Part shown: piece after piece, positions 45,623 to 57,621 of the stretch | Layout: every line of letters begins with the position of its first letter | How positions within the stretch are numbered: position 1 is the first letter of the stretch | NCBI GenBank assembly: GCA_930367205.1 | Contig: OV884013.1 | Span: 119,017,827-119,081,826, forward strand | Origin: Acanthosoma haemorrhoidale | Taxonomy: Eukaryota; Arthropoda; Insecta; Hemiptera; Acanthosomatidae | Direction: 5' to 3' | DNA: 64,000 nt | Translations under genes and position numbers: made by a program | Notes under the pieces: model-generated | Databases searched by the model: none | Told to the model about the DNA's origin: nothing | Seen by the model: the letters and a program-made list of their open reading frames with translations, nothing else

Positions 45623-46504
45623 GTCTTGTCCACTAGTTTATTTTTAATTCCATTCCTCTCCCTGTATCCGAGACAGTACGGTACTTAGGCTTCCATCTTG
45701 ACAAAAGACTGACACGGAGCCCACACAAGAGGCTAAAAAGGCAAGAACTAAACAGATACTTTGGACTACTGTACAGACTACTTCGAAGGACTTCCCATCA
45801 CATAATAGAAAATAAAGTACTAATCTACAAAGGTATATACAAAGTTACTTAACCCAATCTGGACATACGGAATAGAGCTATGAGGGACAGCAAAAAAGTC
45901 GAACATCAAACGTATCTAATCCTTTCGATCAAAATTCCTGAGAACAATAGTAGATGCCTCTTATTACGTCAGCAACAAAACCCTTCATAACGATCTTAAT
46001 ATACCTTATATTCTCGAACTCATCCCTTCCAAGTTGATGGAATTCCATAGTAAGCTATCGAACCACCCTAATACCCTTGCACAGTTATTGCACTGCACCA
46101 CTCATCCCTATAACCTCCTCGGAGACTAAAGCGGCAGTGGTCTCGTGACCTGCTATTAATGCGTGACAGTGGGAGTCCTGACAGTGGTCAGTTTCTCCAA
46201 TCATGTCCTGAGCGTCTGTGACTCTCGCGCTCTTGGTAAGCCTCCACTGGCTCGTATCCAATGACGCGACTGACGGAGGAGCGTGGGGGACTTCCAAAGA
46301 CTCCGCTTCCTCTCTTGTATGCGAGGGAGGTGACAACCATGTGGACTTGGGGGTTCTCTGGACTGCTTGTTTATACTGTATGAATGAGCGAGTGAATGAA
46401 AATTGCAAAGAGGTATGAATGAGATCATTTATAACAATTACTTATTGCCAATTAAGGAATTTTAATTTTATCGTAATAAAGTAAATACTTTTTAATATTA
46501 CGTC
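45623..46504 (+). mobile_element. 5'-truncated jockey-type element with TSD
   Basis: Runs from the RT segment equivalent to TCPLVYFNSIPLPV through the pol end, the long-form 3' UTR and AATAAAG. It is flanked by TAGAACCGTTTTA (45610-45622) and TAGAACCGATTTA (46505-46517), a 13-bp target duplication with one difference. The pol part has several frameshifts and a stop, so it is a pseudogene. Confidence 0.85.
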
Positions 46505-46517
46505 TAGAACCGATTTA

Positions 46518-47287
46518 ATTCATTCTTCAACAGAAGTAAAGCCGAGTAGTTTAATGATATCAATTGAAGGGTCGTTTCATTTTAAATTGGACGCTAAAAA
46601 ATAAGGTATGTATGTATGTAATAAAATCATGAAAAACTGGTTTAAAATGATTGAGTGTACTTTATAATTAATAAATTCAGCAAGATGAAATTCAAACCTA
46701 AATTGCATTCCTCATAAGGCAATATATAGAAAACTTCATATAGAAAAACAAGGATTCAAGTTGTGGTAGAAGTATTCTTATTGAGTACTATGCAGACTTC
46801 ATACCATGACAACTGTGAAGACGGTGGTTGTGAGAAATTTGTTCTGCAATAACTAACAGGCATCAATTATTGCGAACTACTAGGTACTACCACATAGATG
46901 TTAAACTAGTATTGCTAGGCTTATGCTGTATGGGTAGTATGGTATGGGCTACAGGATCCGCAACTTAAAAAATACATGTTTTAAAAAAAGAAGTTTTCCA
47001 TGGTTTATCAAAAACCTAAAACTCTACGGTGGTCTACAAAGAGACTCAACCGAAGATATTATTATGGAAAATTATTGAAATTTTCTTGGAGAAATTCCCA
47101 AGTGTTAAAGTGACAGTATTTTATGATGTTAGTGGACCTGCCACGTCTTCAAGGCTAAAGTCAGAAGTGCTAAAGGTATTACTTTACAGATGGCTGCTCT
47201 ATGCCACAGTACAACTTTTAAGTTCGGTTGACAATAAAATCAAAATTGTTGTAAAGTCGGGTGTCACCTAGTGTGGCTATGCCCACA
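46518..47287. other. No recognised gene
   Basis: AT-rich sequence. The 80-codon frame at 47029-47271 has no recognisable domain. Confidence 0.35.
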
Positions 47288-47300
47288 CCATTCCATTGTT

Positions 47301-47632
47301 TTTTTGTCGAATACAACTTTATTATGATAAAATTACAATCTGCCTCATTGGGCAATAAGTAATTGTGATAAATGTTTTTATTCTTACCATATTTACAATT
47401 TGTCAGCCCAATTTTAATTTACAAACAGCCCAGAGTCCACATGGTTGCCACCTCCCTCGCATGCTAGGAAGCGGAGTCTTGGGAAGTCCCCCACGCTCCT
47501 CCGTCAGTCACGTCACTAGATACGAGCCAACGGAGGCTGACCAAGAGCGCGAGATCCACATACGCTCAGGACATGATTGGAGAAATTAGCCATTGCCAAG
47601 ACTCCCACTGTCACGGCCACTGGCGTTTTAGA
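47301..47632 (-). mobile_element. jockey-type 3' fragment with perfect 13-bp TSD
   Basis: Reverse copy of the 3' UTR and the very end of pol, starting with the TTATTATGATAAAATTAC tail. CCATTCCATTGTT occurs at 47288-47300 and 47633-47645. It carries internal deletions relative to other long-form copies. Confidence 0.85.
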
Positions 47633-47645
47633 CCATTCCATTGTT

Positions 47646-48174
47646 AACATTTACAAACACATCATAGATATGCAAAGAAGTATTATAAAAAATGGAATTC
47701 ACACAGATAAATGCTATAGTATTATAACAGTATGCAAGTAAACAATAGATCCGCAGGTGACTGAAGGGCAGATAGATTGAAGGGATAGGGCACGTGTCCT
47801 ATCTATCGGGCGGTGAAAGGATCGGACAAAATCAGAGCGTGGCTCCCCTGCGATGGCCGGCGTTGATAAGGGACCGAGGAGCCTTATCACGGCGCTGAGG
47901 CCAATAGAGCAAACCTTATCACGGCCCTGAGGGCAATAGGGCTCGCCTTATCACCCATTTCCTACACAGCAGTTGTTAGCCAGTATCTAGCCATACAGTC
48001 ATTCGCGCGAGTGAATATCGATACTTCAACTCTACTATCGATACCAATATTTTAGATAGTCATATATATCTATGATATATATATATATACTCTATGTATA
48101 TATATATACACTGAGGGGCAATAAAAGTGGCCACCCTGCAGAATTTGTAATGATTTCCAATCAATTTGTTATTA
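47646..48174. other. GC-rich patch, otherwise unrecognised
   Basis: Holds the short tandem repeat at 47882-47955 and an (AT)n tract at about 48065-48110. Confidence 0.4.
47882..47955. repeat. 32-bp direct repeat, 2.3 copies
   Basis: CCTTATCAC recurs at 47882, 47914 and 47946, with the intervening GGCGCTGAGGCCAATAGAGC / GGCCCTGAGGGCAATAGGGC similar. Confidence 0.8.
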
Positions 48175-49077
48175 CAGTAGAATCCCGATAATTCGCATTG
48201 TCAAGGGACTGACAGTTTGGTACGGGAGTACAAGATTCAAAAACGTATTAATGCAAACATGTATGTATTAAGAAGTATGTACAATGTAGTAAGGATAAAA
48301 ACTATGCAATAAACACTGCTTGATACTAAACTAAACAATAAACAATACATGCAATAAAAAATATGTACATAGTTATGTTCTAGATTAAATAAACACCAAT
48401 CAAACATTTGTTGTTCGAAAAAAATCTGTAATTTTTGTTTTGTCGCAATCCTTGCAGACGGGTATTGTCAATTGCTTTGTCAAGAGTGTTCAGACCAACA
48501 TCTGATTTTGCTAAAAAATAGCGCACGTTGTTCACGTATTGTTTAGCAACTTTAGCAGTAATTGTTGGTACATCATCTTCATCGCCCTCTCCATCTTCAC
48601 CATGTACGTCCTCAGATGGATCTAAACTTTTTTCGTCAGCTAACATCCCCACTACTGCTAGGCCGTCGCCAAAATAACGTGTCACAACGATAACGAAAAC
48701 GAGACTGAACTGTAGAAACGAAAGAATTACACATGGGATTTCATAGAAAACTTGTTTCTCTCACTCGCTCTCCCTATTGCTTCTGTAGAAGGGATTACTT
48801 GATTTCCTAGAAAACATTTATCTCGCACTCATTCTGGTCTCTCACAGTCCTCTTTCCCTTTCTTAAAACAGTACAAATTAACGAGGTTTTTAAACTGGAA
48901 ATACGTAATATAAGGCGTTTTAAGTTACCTCGAGCATAAAAAAAATACGAATTACCCAGGGGGCTGAAATGCATTGTTTTTATACCACTTACCGGGATTT
49001 TATCTGGGGACCGGCAAATTTGTACGAATTAGCCGGAAATACGAATAATCGGGACACGAAATATCGGGATTCCACTG
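48175..49077 (-). mobile_element. pogo/Tigger-like element, internally deleted (copy 2)
   Basis: Same terminal repeats as the element at 29590 but in reverse orientation, with TA at 48173-48174 and 49078-49079. It keeps the acidic C-terminal part of the transposase and the AT-rich untranslated parts. Confidence 0.88.
48380..48685 (-). pseudogene. Tigger-like transposase C-terminal remnant
   Basis: The frame reads DPSEDVHGEDGEGDEDDVPT then AKVAKQYVNNVRYFLAKSDV, matching the equivalent remnant in the element at 29590. It is an acidic linker and helical tail. The HTH and DDE catalytic regions are missing. Confidence 0.65.
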
Positions 49078-49079
49078 TA

Positions 49080-50131
49080 CTATCTCCACGTATCTTTAGA
49101 CCAATATCAGGCAATACGAAATATTAAAAGGATAAATAAATAAAAACTAGTCTTAATTTATTGAATTATTTTTTTAAATCACTATATAATAATATTTACA
49201 AACAGCAGAGGCCTCCCAAATCCACATGGATTTATTGAAATTAACAAAATTTTAAATTAATAGGACGTGTCCTCAGCGATATTAACGTATCCTTCTTTTA
49301 AGGCAACCTGTATTTTCTGTGTTTTTTTCTTTTCTTCTGTGGAATGAAAGATGGTGAGCATTCGGTTCATTAGATCCTATTTTAGTGTTTGTTTTTTTAT
49401 AATATAAATGGCTGACAAAGTAATTATTAATATTATTAGAAGAATGTGGAGGTCCATAACGGTCTGTGACATAAATAAAAAATAATAAAATCGTTAGCCG
49501 AAGAAAAATATTTGCTGACAGGGCCGGGCCGGATATAATTTGCTATAATAATATCTTCGATTCCGTTTGTAGACCACTGTAGAACTGTTGATAAACCTAC
49601 GGGTCGTTGATTTTTCCGTGAACAACTTCTTTTTTTAAAACTTGTAATTTTTTCTTTTAATAGTTACGGAAATCAGAATCTTCGATATAAGCAACAACTG
49701 AGCTATTCCAACACGAGCGACGAACCCAGCAGCGACTCCTTGACAGAGGGAATGGTACAATAACAAAATAAACACTTCAAGGAAATCAAATTTCGGGGCG
49801 ACATAAAAGACAGTACCAAAAACAATAAAAAAACAAAACAGGATGTAGCATTTTATCATGCTTATCACTACATACCTAAGTACTTGTTCACCCCTAAAAC
49901 CTCTTTTAAGAAAAGTGGTCGAAAACTTTTTGATGTAAGAGCCTTCCTTGAATATTTTACTTAAAGTATCCGTCCCCTCGTTTACTTCCTACCCGCTTCT
50001 CCTTACGAGCACCCTCCTCGTACCGAAGTAATCAGCTACACAACGAGCATCAATTATTGAACAGCATCACCACACTTTTTCTATGCAGTTTAACATTTTA
50101 TATATAATATACATATAAGATTATTTCTCAA
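49080..50131. other. No recognised gene
   Basis: AT-rich sequence. A short jockey 3' UTR scrap (TATTTACAAACAGCAGAGGC) lies at about 49193-49230. Confidence 0.4.
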
Positions 50132-50142
50132 TCATAATGGAA

Positions 50143-50503
50143 ATCCTGGAATGGAACCTTACAACTCATCCCTTCCAAGTTCATGAAATTCCATAGTAAC
50201 CTATCCAACCACCATAATCCCCTAGCACAATAATTGCACTGCACCACTCATCCCTATAATCCACCTCGGAGACTGAAACGGCAGTGGCTGACGGAGGAGC
50301 GCAGGGGACTTCCCAAGACTCCCCTTCCTCTTTCGCACGCGAGGGAGGTAACAACCATGTGGATTTGAGAGGTATCTGGGCTGTTTGTATATACTGTATG
50401 AATGATGAATTGTAAATATGGTATGAATGAAAACATTTATCACAATTACTTATTGCCCGATGATGCAGATTGTAATCTTATCACAATAAAGTTGTTATAT
50501 GAG
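50143..50503 (+). mobile_element. jockey-type 3' fragment with 11-bp TSD
   Basis: Covers the end of pol and the 3' UTR with an internal deletion, ending AATAAAGTTGTTATATGAG. TCATAATGGAA occurs at 50132-50142 and 50504-50514. Confidence 0.82.
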
Positions 50504-50727
50504 TCATAATGGAAGACAGCATGCAGATTGACCAGTCAAATTCACTTTCCATCCTGTAATACATTTACCTTCCAAATCAAGATGCAATTAACCAAATATG
50601 GTAGTCTTGACTCCTTTTGTATTCAACTATTTGTAATTTATAAATTTTCGGAGCTATAACGGATGTTTAGATAACGCGGAAAAATAAAAACAGTTTTCTT
50701 TAACTTATCCAAGTTTGTGAGGTTATA

Positions 50728-51729
50728 CAGTGGAATCCCGATAATTCGTATCCCGATTATTTGTATTTTCGGCTAATTCGTACAAATTTGCCGGTCCCCA
50801 GAGAAAATCCCGGTAAGTGGTATAAAAACAATGCATTTCAGTCCCCTCGGTAATTCGTATTATTTTTATGCTCGAGGTCACTTAAAACGCCTTATAATAC
50901 GAATTTCCAGCTTAAAAACCTCGTTAATTCGTACAGTTTCAAGAAAGGGAAAGAGGACAGTGAGAGACCAGAGAGCAGAATGAGTGCGAGATAAATGTTT
51001 TCTAGGAAATCCCATATTTAATTCGTACTCTTTTTACAGCAAAGAAATAAGGAGAGGAGAAAGGGACAGTTTTAGGAATTGTACTAAGATTTTCTTTCGT
51101 TTCTACAGTTCAGTCTCGTTTCCGTTATCGTTGTGACATGTTACCATGCCTCCGAAAAATGTTAGCCTCTCTTTTAAAGAGAAAGCACAAATCATAAAGG
51201 GCGTGGCCAGTGGCTTTAAGCAAGTTGACGTATCCAAGCGTTTTAACGTCCCTCGTTCCACGATCACATTAATCCTGAAGAACAAGGACAAAATCACTTC
51301 CGAGACATCAAGCAGCAAAGTAAAACGGTTCAAGACTGGCAATTACCCACAACCTGAAGAGAACTTAAAAAAGTGGTTCGCGCAAGCAAGGAATTCAAAT
51401 GTACCAGTTGGAGGAAATATACAAAGGAATTGACAATACCCGTCTGCAAGGATTGCGTCAAAAAACGGATTTTTTTCGTACAAACGTGTTTATTTAATCT
51501 AGAACATAAGTATGTACATATTTTTTATAGCATGTATTGTTGTTTAGTTTAGTATTAAGCAGTTTTATTGCATAGTTTTTATCCTTACTACATTATACAT
51601 ACTTCTTAATACAAACATATTTAACTGTGGCAGTTGTTTTTGAATTTTGTACTCCCGATAATTGGTATTCGCGATAATTCGTACCAAACTGCCAGTCCCT
51701 TGACAATACGAATTATCGGGATTCTACTG
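50728..51729 (+). mobile_element. pogo/Tigger-like element, internally deleted (copy 3)
   Basis: Ends CAGTGGAATCCCGATAATTC and, at the right, the complement of CAGTAGAATCCCGATAATTC, with flanking TA (50726-50727 and 51730-51731). Unlike copies 1 and 2 it keeps the N-terminal DNA-binding region, fused after a deletion to the GIDNTRLQGLRQK-like tail. Confidence 0.9.
51146..51433 (+). CDS. CENP-B-type HTH fragment of a Tigger-like transposase
   Basis: The 95-residue frame opens MPPKNVSLSFKEKAQIIKGV, then VDVSKRFNVPRSTITLILKN and KDKI. This is the CENP-B N-terminal helix-turn-helix of pogo/Tigger transposases. It continues to LKKWFAQARNSNVPV, the start of the second, CENP-B-type DNA-binding region. 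A deletion then truncates it before the DDE domain. If expressed, it could bind the element ends but not cut them. It is the best preserved Tigger coding piece in the window. Confidence 0.8.
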   Translation: MPPKNVSLSFKEKAQIIKGVASGFKQVDVSKRFNVPRSTITLILKNKDKITSETSSSKVKRFKTGNYPQPEENLKKWFAQARNSNVPVGGNIQRN

Positions 51730-51731
51730 TA

Positions 51732-53814
51732 TTTGAATATTTTAGCGCAATGAGGCCATCTCTGCGGATCCCAGTATTCATTAGATCTTTTCTTCTTTCA
51801 GGCATTATTTTTCCACCCTCTCCTCGCTTGATCGACGCAGCCGCTTGGCCGCCTTTGAAAGCCTCCTATCAGAAAAAGAAAAAAAGACACTCTGTTGCTC
51901 CACCCCACTGCCATGAAACCTTTCATTTTCGCCAGAGCGGCCACTTTCTCTTGGCTTACAGTCAACCTCGCAATTTTAACAGGTTACTAAAAATTCTTTC
52001 AAAATTTATTAGATTATAAGTCCTTTTTCTTTCTTACGAAATCCCATTATTGATTTGTTTTATTTTCGACTGACAATATAAAATAGAATGTTAGAATCTA
52101 ATGGCTAGGAATTTACTTTTATTTAGATTGTATAATTTTAACATATGTCTTACAGATCCGTACTTATCACTTTCTATGCGAGCTGTTTATAACAAAATAC
52201 CTCTCTCAATATTTAAATCTCAAAGGCAGGGCTTTATAACAAACCAGTAACAATTTACTAATAAATAACTTTGCTTAGTTCAATATATGTTTTTTTTTTT
52301 GTCTATTTATTCTTTACTGTATATACTTTTGTTATATAATATTATAATTGTACATGTAATCTTTCTGAGTGTACTTATAAATTTTAAAAAGAACTAATAT
52401 TGGATACTTTCTAGGCCTTGTGAGTGATGATTCGAGTGGTGGGATTTGGTTTTTTTATATTTTATTATTTTAACCATGATCCCCCAACCCATTCACCAAT
52501 ATCCCATTCTCGAGAAAAGTGTGATTCTATCATAAGAGTACTATAGAACTTTTTTTGAACAAAAAATGCACCTCTCTCTACCTTCCCGAACCCACCCGCC
52601 TCCTTTAGGCATTCCACACCCTACATCCTTCAAATGGGGGACTCCCCTTAGTGAAAGGCACTCATTAGCCCAAAATAATTTTCTTTTATTTTTCCCACGT
52701 CCTATTTTATAAGTTTGAGAGCTAAGAAAAAAAAAAAATAAAAAAAAACATCTGTGACGCTATTGACTGGCGTGAGTGTAAGTTAAATCAAGCGACGGTA
52801 ACGGCTATATCCGAAGCTCAAATATAGTATAGAATTGACATTTTCCAACACAATACTACTATTTTCATAAATAATATAATTGAAATAAAATAATTTATAT
52901 GAGCAAAAAGTAGAGCTCCCTAGTTGCCCATATGCTTATTGATTTTCATTTTGAGACTATCATTTTGTACTGTTTTCAGAATACTGGATTGGAAAGAATA
53001 TATATTTTATTAAATTAAAAGATTTTCTTTTTAATTTGAAAGATTGATTTGTGTTATTGATGTTGGTGCTCTGTACACACACATACGTGAGATTGGTGTA
53101 TAAATGTATTTAAAAAAAAAAAAATGCTTAAAATTATTTGTAGCTCGATTATGGCTGACGGATTAGGGTCCATAGCCTTTATAATACCTTTCATTTCACA
53201 TGACTGACAGCTAATAAAGTGTATGTAGTAAACAGAAAACAAGCCGAAGAATACGAAGAGCTTTTACTGTTTTAGAATAAATAATAAAAAAATATCTAAA
53301 GAAATAAATATGTTTTTTTCGTAAAAAAGGAAAGTGGTAAGAGATATCAAACAAAGAGCTACTGAAATTTAATTAAGGACCCACCCTTTTAATAAAGCTA
53401 AATGAAGTGAATGAGAAAATTAGATTTTCAAGATGTTATTAACTTTTTTTATTCACTGTACAAACAAGCACGTTTATCTATGAAGCTAACAATAAAATTA
53501 TATCTGTCAAACACAAGATAAGCAATAAAGTAAATGATATTCAAGAACAAGATCTAGGAGACGTTTTTCAACCGAATGAATATCTTTAGAGATAGAATGA
53601 AAAACTAACCATTTCCCATTCCGTGCCGGTGTTATAGAAATGTTGGAGCAACAGGTCGTCAGAGGCCGCTCGATGGTACAATCTAGACCGAGCATCAATT
53701 TAGTCAAATGGCACTAGTTTTGCCATCACTAGCTCATACCGCTGTATCCTAGTATTTCGTGAACAAGGGATGTTTTTCTTCCGTTTGATCACAGCAGCTA
53801 ATAATTTTATATAT
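51732..53814. other. No recognised gene
   Basis: AT-rich DNA with A and T runs. The open frame at 51750-52019 shows no recognisable domain. The segment 52490-52740 is C-rich and weakly resembles 63480-63620 in its TTTGAGAGCT ... AAAAA stretch. Confidence 0.35.
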
Positions 53815-54190
53815 TGAAACTTCTTTATTAAACTAAAAATAAAATTACAATCTGCCTTATTGGGCAATATGTGGCTGTAATAAATGTTCTCATTCATACC
53901 ATATTTACAATTTTCATTCTAACAGTATTTACAAACAGCCCAGAGACCTCCCAAGTCCACATGGTTGTCACCTCCCTTGCATGCGAAAGAGGAAGCGGAG
54001 TCATGAGAAGTCCCTCAGGCTCCGCATCACCGCGTACGAGCCAGTGGGGTCAACAGCGTGAGACCCACATACGCTCAAAACATGATTGGAGAAACTCCCA
54101 TTGTCACGTATTTATAGCAGGTCACGAAACCACTGCCGCTTTAGTCTCCGAGGAGGATTATAGGGATGATTGGTGAAGTTTAATGACTTT
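53815..54190 (-). mobile_element. jockey-type 3' fragment
   Basis: Reverse copy of the family 3' end, from the TTTATTAAACTAAAAATAAA tail through the long-form 3' UTR to the pol end near 54180. It abuts repeat C copy 2. Confidence 0.8.
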
Positions 54191-54202
54191 TTCTTTCTTT
54201 CT

Positions 54203-54550
54203 TTTATAGCCCCTTTAAATTACAGATAATTATAGATCCTCAGGTGAATCTATTTACAAATTATTTTGTATTTCCTGTACCATCATTACATTATATACAG
54301 GTTTTGATATTTTATAGAAATTATATAATGAATAAACAAGTATAATGATATACATTATACGTGACTGGACTAAACTGACTAATAAAGGTGATGGGGCTCA
54401 CCTTATTGATCAACCTTAAAACTAAGTTACATACTAATTATAATCCTAATTTTACCCCGACAGTCTGTTGCCATCGATGCGGGAGGGGTAGTGGGGTCAT
54501 AGTGTTAAACACTGGGTTCGTCAGGGGCTGCAACGAGTCAAAAACCTTCT
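54203..54550 (+). repeat. Repeat C, copy 2
   Basis: Colinear with 8655-8980 over its whole length, from TAGCCCCTTTAAATTACAG to GAGTCAAAAACCTT, with scattered differences. Confidence 0.7.
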
Positions 54551-55026
54551 GTTTGTTGAAGTGATCAAGCGGACAAAATAACTCAAATCAACAAAAGCCC
54601 TTAAACGAAAAAAGAAGCTAACTATTGATATTGTTAAAATTAAACAAAAGAAAAGTCAGTCAATCGTTATGAAACAATAATTACTTTTAATAATGGTAAT
54701 TACTTGCATAACCTTGTGACCTGGGAATTGAACTGAAAAACATGCGAAAACTAGAAATAATTAATAATAATGTGAACAGGTAGCTCGTCAGTTAAGCAGA
54801 GCACCAAGCTGGGATTTAGGGAAGTGTCGGAGTCAAGTCACGATCCTTCAGAAATAATATTTTTTCTTGGGCCCAGAATTAGAATGTCGAATTTCGAATA
54901 ATTCTTTTCAACTTACATTTAAACTTTACGGTCACCCTCTTGCCTTTCCTATTCAACACAATGTAAAAAAAAATCGTCTGTCATTTGATTTTTTTTTTGG
55001 ATAAGTCGAAGTGCAATCCAGTTATA
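54551..55026. other. No firm feature; possible end of a split Tigger-like element
   Basis: GAATTTCGAATAATTC at about 54890 recalls the end of the Tigger-like element finishing at 57149. The segment 54778-54848 has weak tRNA-like A- and B-box resemblance that I do not accept as a gene. Confidence 0.3.
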
Positions 55027-56138
55027 AAGGGTGTCCCAGAATTAACGCAAGATTTGATTTAAATAGATAGCAAAGTTTTTAGTATTTTTGTTGTTATTTT
55101 TTTATTGAATTATAAAAAGTAAATAGGATAGGGTTATTTATGGAATAACACATCGGGCGAATGGCCTCCACGACTTAGCTGGCACATACGCACTCTTTTG
55201 TCGAAATTCTCCATGACCATTTGACATAAATGTGGTTGAATTTCCTCTTTTAATGCGCGGGTGGATGTGGGCTTGTTGACATACACCTTTGACTTCAAAT
55301 AACCCTATAAAAAGAAATCTAAAGGTGTTAAATCACACGATCTAGGGGGCCAATTCTGATCACCGAAACGAGAGAGTGTGTTATCATGTCGCGAAATCGA
55401 GCGCCAGTACTCACTGCTTGACCAGCCTCATTTTCAAAAAAGAATGGTCCAATGATGCCTCCAACCGAAAATCCACACCAAACAGTGACACGTTCTGAAT
55501 GCATTTGTTTTTCGACAATCACATGTGGGTTCTCCGAACCCCAAATGGGAAAATTAGGATAATTTTGCTCGAAAAATCAGCATCCTCTTGTTGATGCTCA
55601 GTAATCCATTCAACGAACTCTCTTCACTGTGTGTGGTCATAAGACTTCAATTGTTGTGTTAACTGAATTTTGTAAGCATGGAGACCCAGATCTTTAGTGA
55701 GTATACGCTGTAGAGAGCTTCTTGAAATTCGCAATTCTTGTCTACGACGCCGAATTGATGTCCTAGGATTTTCAACAACACTCTCACGCACTGCTTCGAT
55801 ATTGACATTTGAACGGCTTGTTTTTGGACGACCGGTGTGTTTAGTGTCTCCAACTGATCCAGTCTCCCTAAATTTTTCAATTAATCTCTTCACAGTTGAT
55901 GAAGTCAAAACACTATTCCGGCCATATTTTGTATGAAATTTTCAAACTGTGGCCGCCAAACTTTCATTATTTTTGAGATAATGTTCAACAATAAAGACAC
56001 GTCGTTCTACCGTTTAACGCTCCATTTTTACTAACCCTAAACTGTCAGCTGTCAAATTGGTGTTTTTTTGGGATTGCCAGCACTTTACTCCACAAATGGA
56101 GGCAAATTCAAATCTTGCGTTAATTCTGGGACACCTTT
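55027..56138 (-). mobile_element. Tc1/mariner-superfamily element (copy 2 of the 10714 family)
   Basis: The terminal repeats AAGGGTGTCCCAGAATTAAC and complement match the element at 10714, and TA flanks both ends (55025-55026 and 56139-56140). It retains more of the transposase than copy 1. Confidence 0.9.
55060..56022 (-). pseudogene. Broken mariner-type transposase
   Basis: The minus-strand frames give the HTH and hinge (SSTVKRLIEKFRETGSV, GRPKT), then RTSIRRRRQELRISRSSLQR. After a deletion HSERVTVWCGFSVGGIIGPF and FFENEAGQAV follow, the region before the second catalytic acid. A C-terminal part resembling FLWGYLKS comes last. Frameshifts separate these pieces, the start codon is disrupted, and the first catalytic region (SDEAHF-type) is deleted. 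Confidence 0.82.
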
Positions 56139-56225
56139 TATATATCATTCTATAAGAAAAAATTTATAAGATTTACAGTGTGCATTATATGCGATTAGCG
56201 AGTAGTGTTGAGAACGTCTTCGTCC

Positions 56226-57149
56226 AAACTGACTAGGTACAAAACCTGAATATTTATTGAAAAAGGCAGCAGTCATTCCTGGTGTGCAGAAAGGATTGAA
56301 AAATAATTTTAAAATTGCAAAATACTTTGGGATTCCACCGAACATGTATACTTATCTTAAAAATATACAAACATCCTTGAGCAGCTTACCAGCAGGAAAA
56401 GGCCTAAGGGACCGGAAAAGACTGACGTTAATGACCGTGTTTTAAAATGGTTCAAAAAAGTGCGGGATAAAAAAGATTCCTTTGAAGGTCTTTACGACAG
56501 GAGGAGATTATCCCTACTGCCCAAAACCGGGAAGAAGTGATCGATGAATCTGGTGTTTTGTACGAGGACTTGGTGCAAATGGCGGTATGCGGGCAATTGA
56601 CAGACTTTGACAACTTCAACAAACAAGCTCCTTCCCTTCAAATGAATAAGATAGATTCTCTGAAGATGAAGAGAAACCATTGCCTACAATCATCCATGAA
56701 CCACATCAAGGAACTAAGGTTCTTGACAAAATCTGAGGGGCTCAATCTTTTAATGTTTTATGTTAGGAATATTGTTTGAATGAAACAATTTCTTATAAAA
56801 AACCAACGAATTTATCGAACCTTTTACAAAATATTTGAATGTAATACACAAAATCGTGCATGAATTTAACTTTAATAGTACATATTTTACATAAAATGCT
56901 TCCCTAAAAAAGCTTGAATATATATTTCTAAATTAATTTATAAAAAAAATTGTTTAGCTGAATTATTGCTGAATGGACATACATATTAACATTTTCCTCG
57001 AAAAACCGATATAGGTGATCAAAATGGACTTTTTATCTACACTAATAAACATTTTTTCAGGGTAAGAGTTTAAAAAAAAAACTTGACCAATTCGGAATTT
57101 TCCAGTGAACCCTTTCGAATGAATTTCGAATTACTCGAAGTTCCACTGT
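56226..57149 (+). mobile_element. Second Tigger-like lineage, truncated
   Basis: The right end, the complement of CAGTGGAACTTCGAGTAATT, is followed by TA, as in pogo/Tigger elements. The left end is not at this site. Inside, plus-strand frames encode GVQKGLKNNFKIAKYFGIPP (a CENP-B-type HTH), VFTTGGDYPY-like sequence out of frame, and a GGMRAIDRL-like acidic C-terminal tail. The catalytic domain is deleted. Confidence 0.65.
56257..56445 (+). pseudogene. Tigger-like transposase HTH remnant
   Basis: The peptide KAAVIPGVQKGLKNNFKIAK then YFGIPPNMYTYLKNIQTS has the spacing of the CENP-B N-terminal HTH. The frame breaks before the second DNA-binding region, which continues one frame over (FKKVRDKK-like). 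Confidence 0.6.
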
Positions 57150-57151
57150 AG

Positions 57152-57607
57152 GTTATTGGATCCAATATTTTATCATTCCTCCTCACAATCATAACCTCAA
57201 AATTGTTTTTTTAAATTATTAAATATATATTGATGCTTAAATTTTAATGTGTTTTATACAGAACAATGAATGAGAACTTAAAAAATAATATCATTCACAA
57301 GTTTGTCGTTTTATTTTTAGGACTATTTCCAATTATATTATTTATCATCTTGAGTATTTTTTGTGTAATTGTTTTGTACGTATTTTGTTTAAATCCTTAC
57401 TTAAAGTTCTGAGAATGGAAATGTCAAAAATAAGATATTATGGGGGGAGGCTTCAAGATTTTTTTTTTAGAATACTGATTTTCACACAAGTTATTTTCAT
57501 TAATACACAGTTATCTCTTTTTGAGCGTTACTATTAAGAATTTTATCAATCGTAAATTTGTAATAACCACTAGTCCCTATCTGTTTATTATATAATATAT
57601 AATACAC
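57152..57607. other. No recognised feature
   Basis: Strongly AT-rich sequence. Confidence 0.4.
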
Positions 57608-57621
57608 AATGACAATAATAA

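Noticed and set aside
47029..47271. 80-codon plus-strand frame
   Set aside because: No recognisable domain, no splice or start context of note, and composition like the surrounding DNA.
54778..54848. tRNA-like segment (TAGCTCGTCAG ... GAGTCAAGTC)
   Set aside because: A- and B-box resemblance is partial and no cloverleaf with proper stems could be drawn; at best a tRNA-derived SINE relic.
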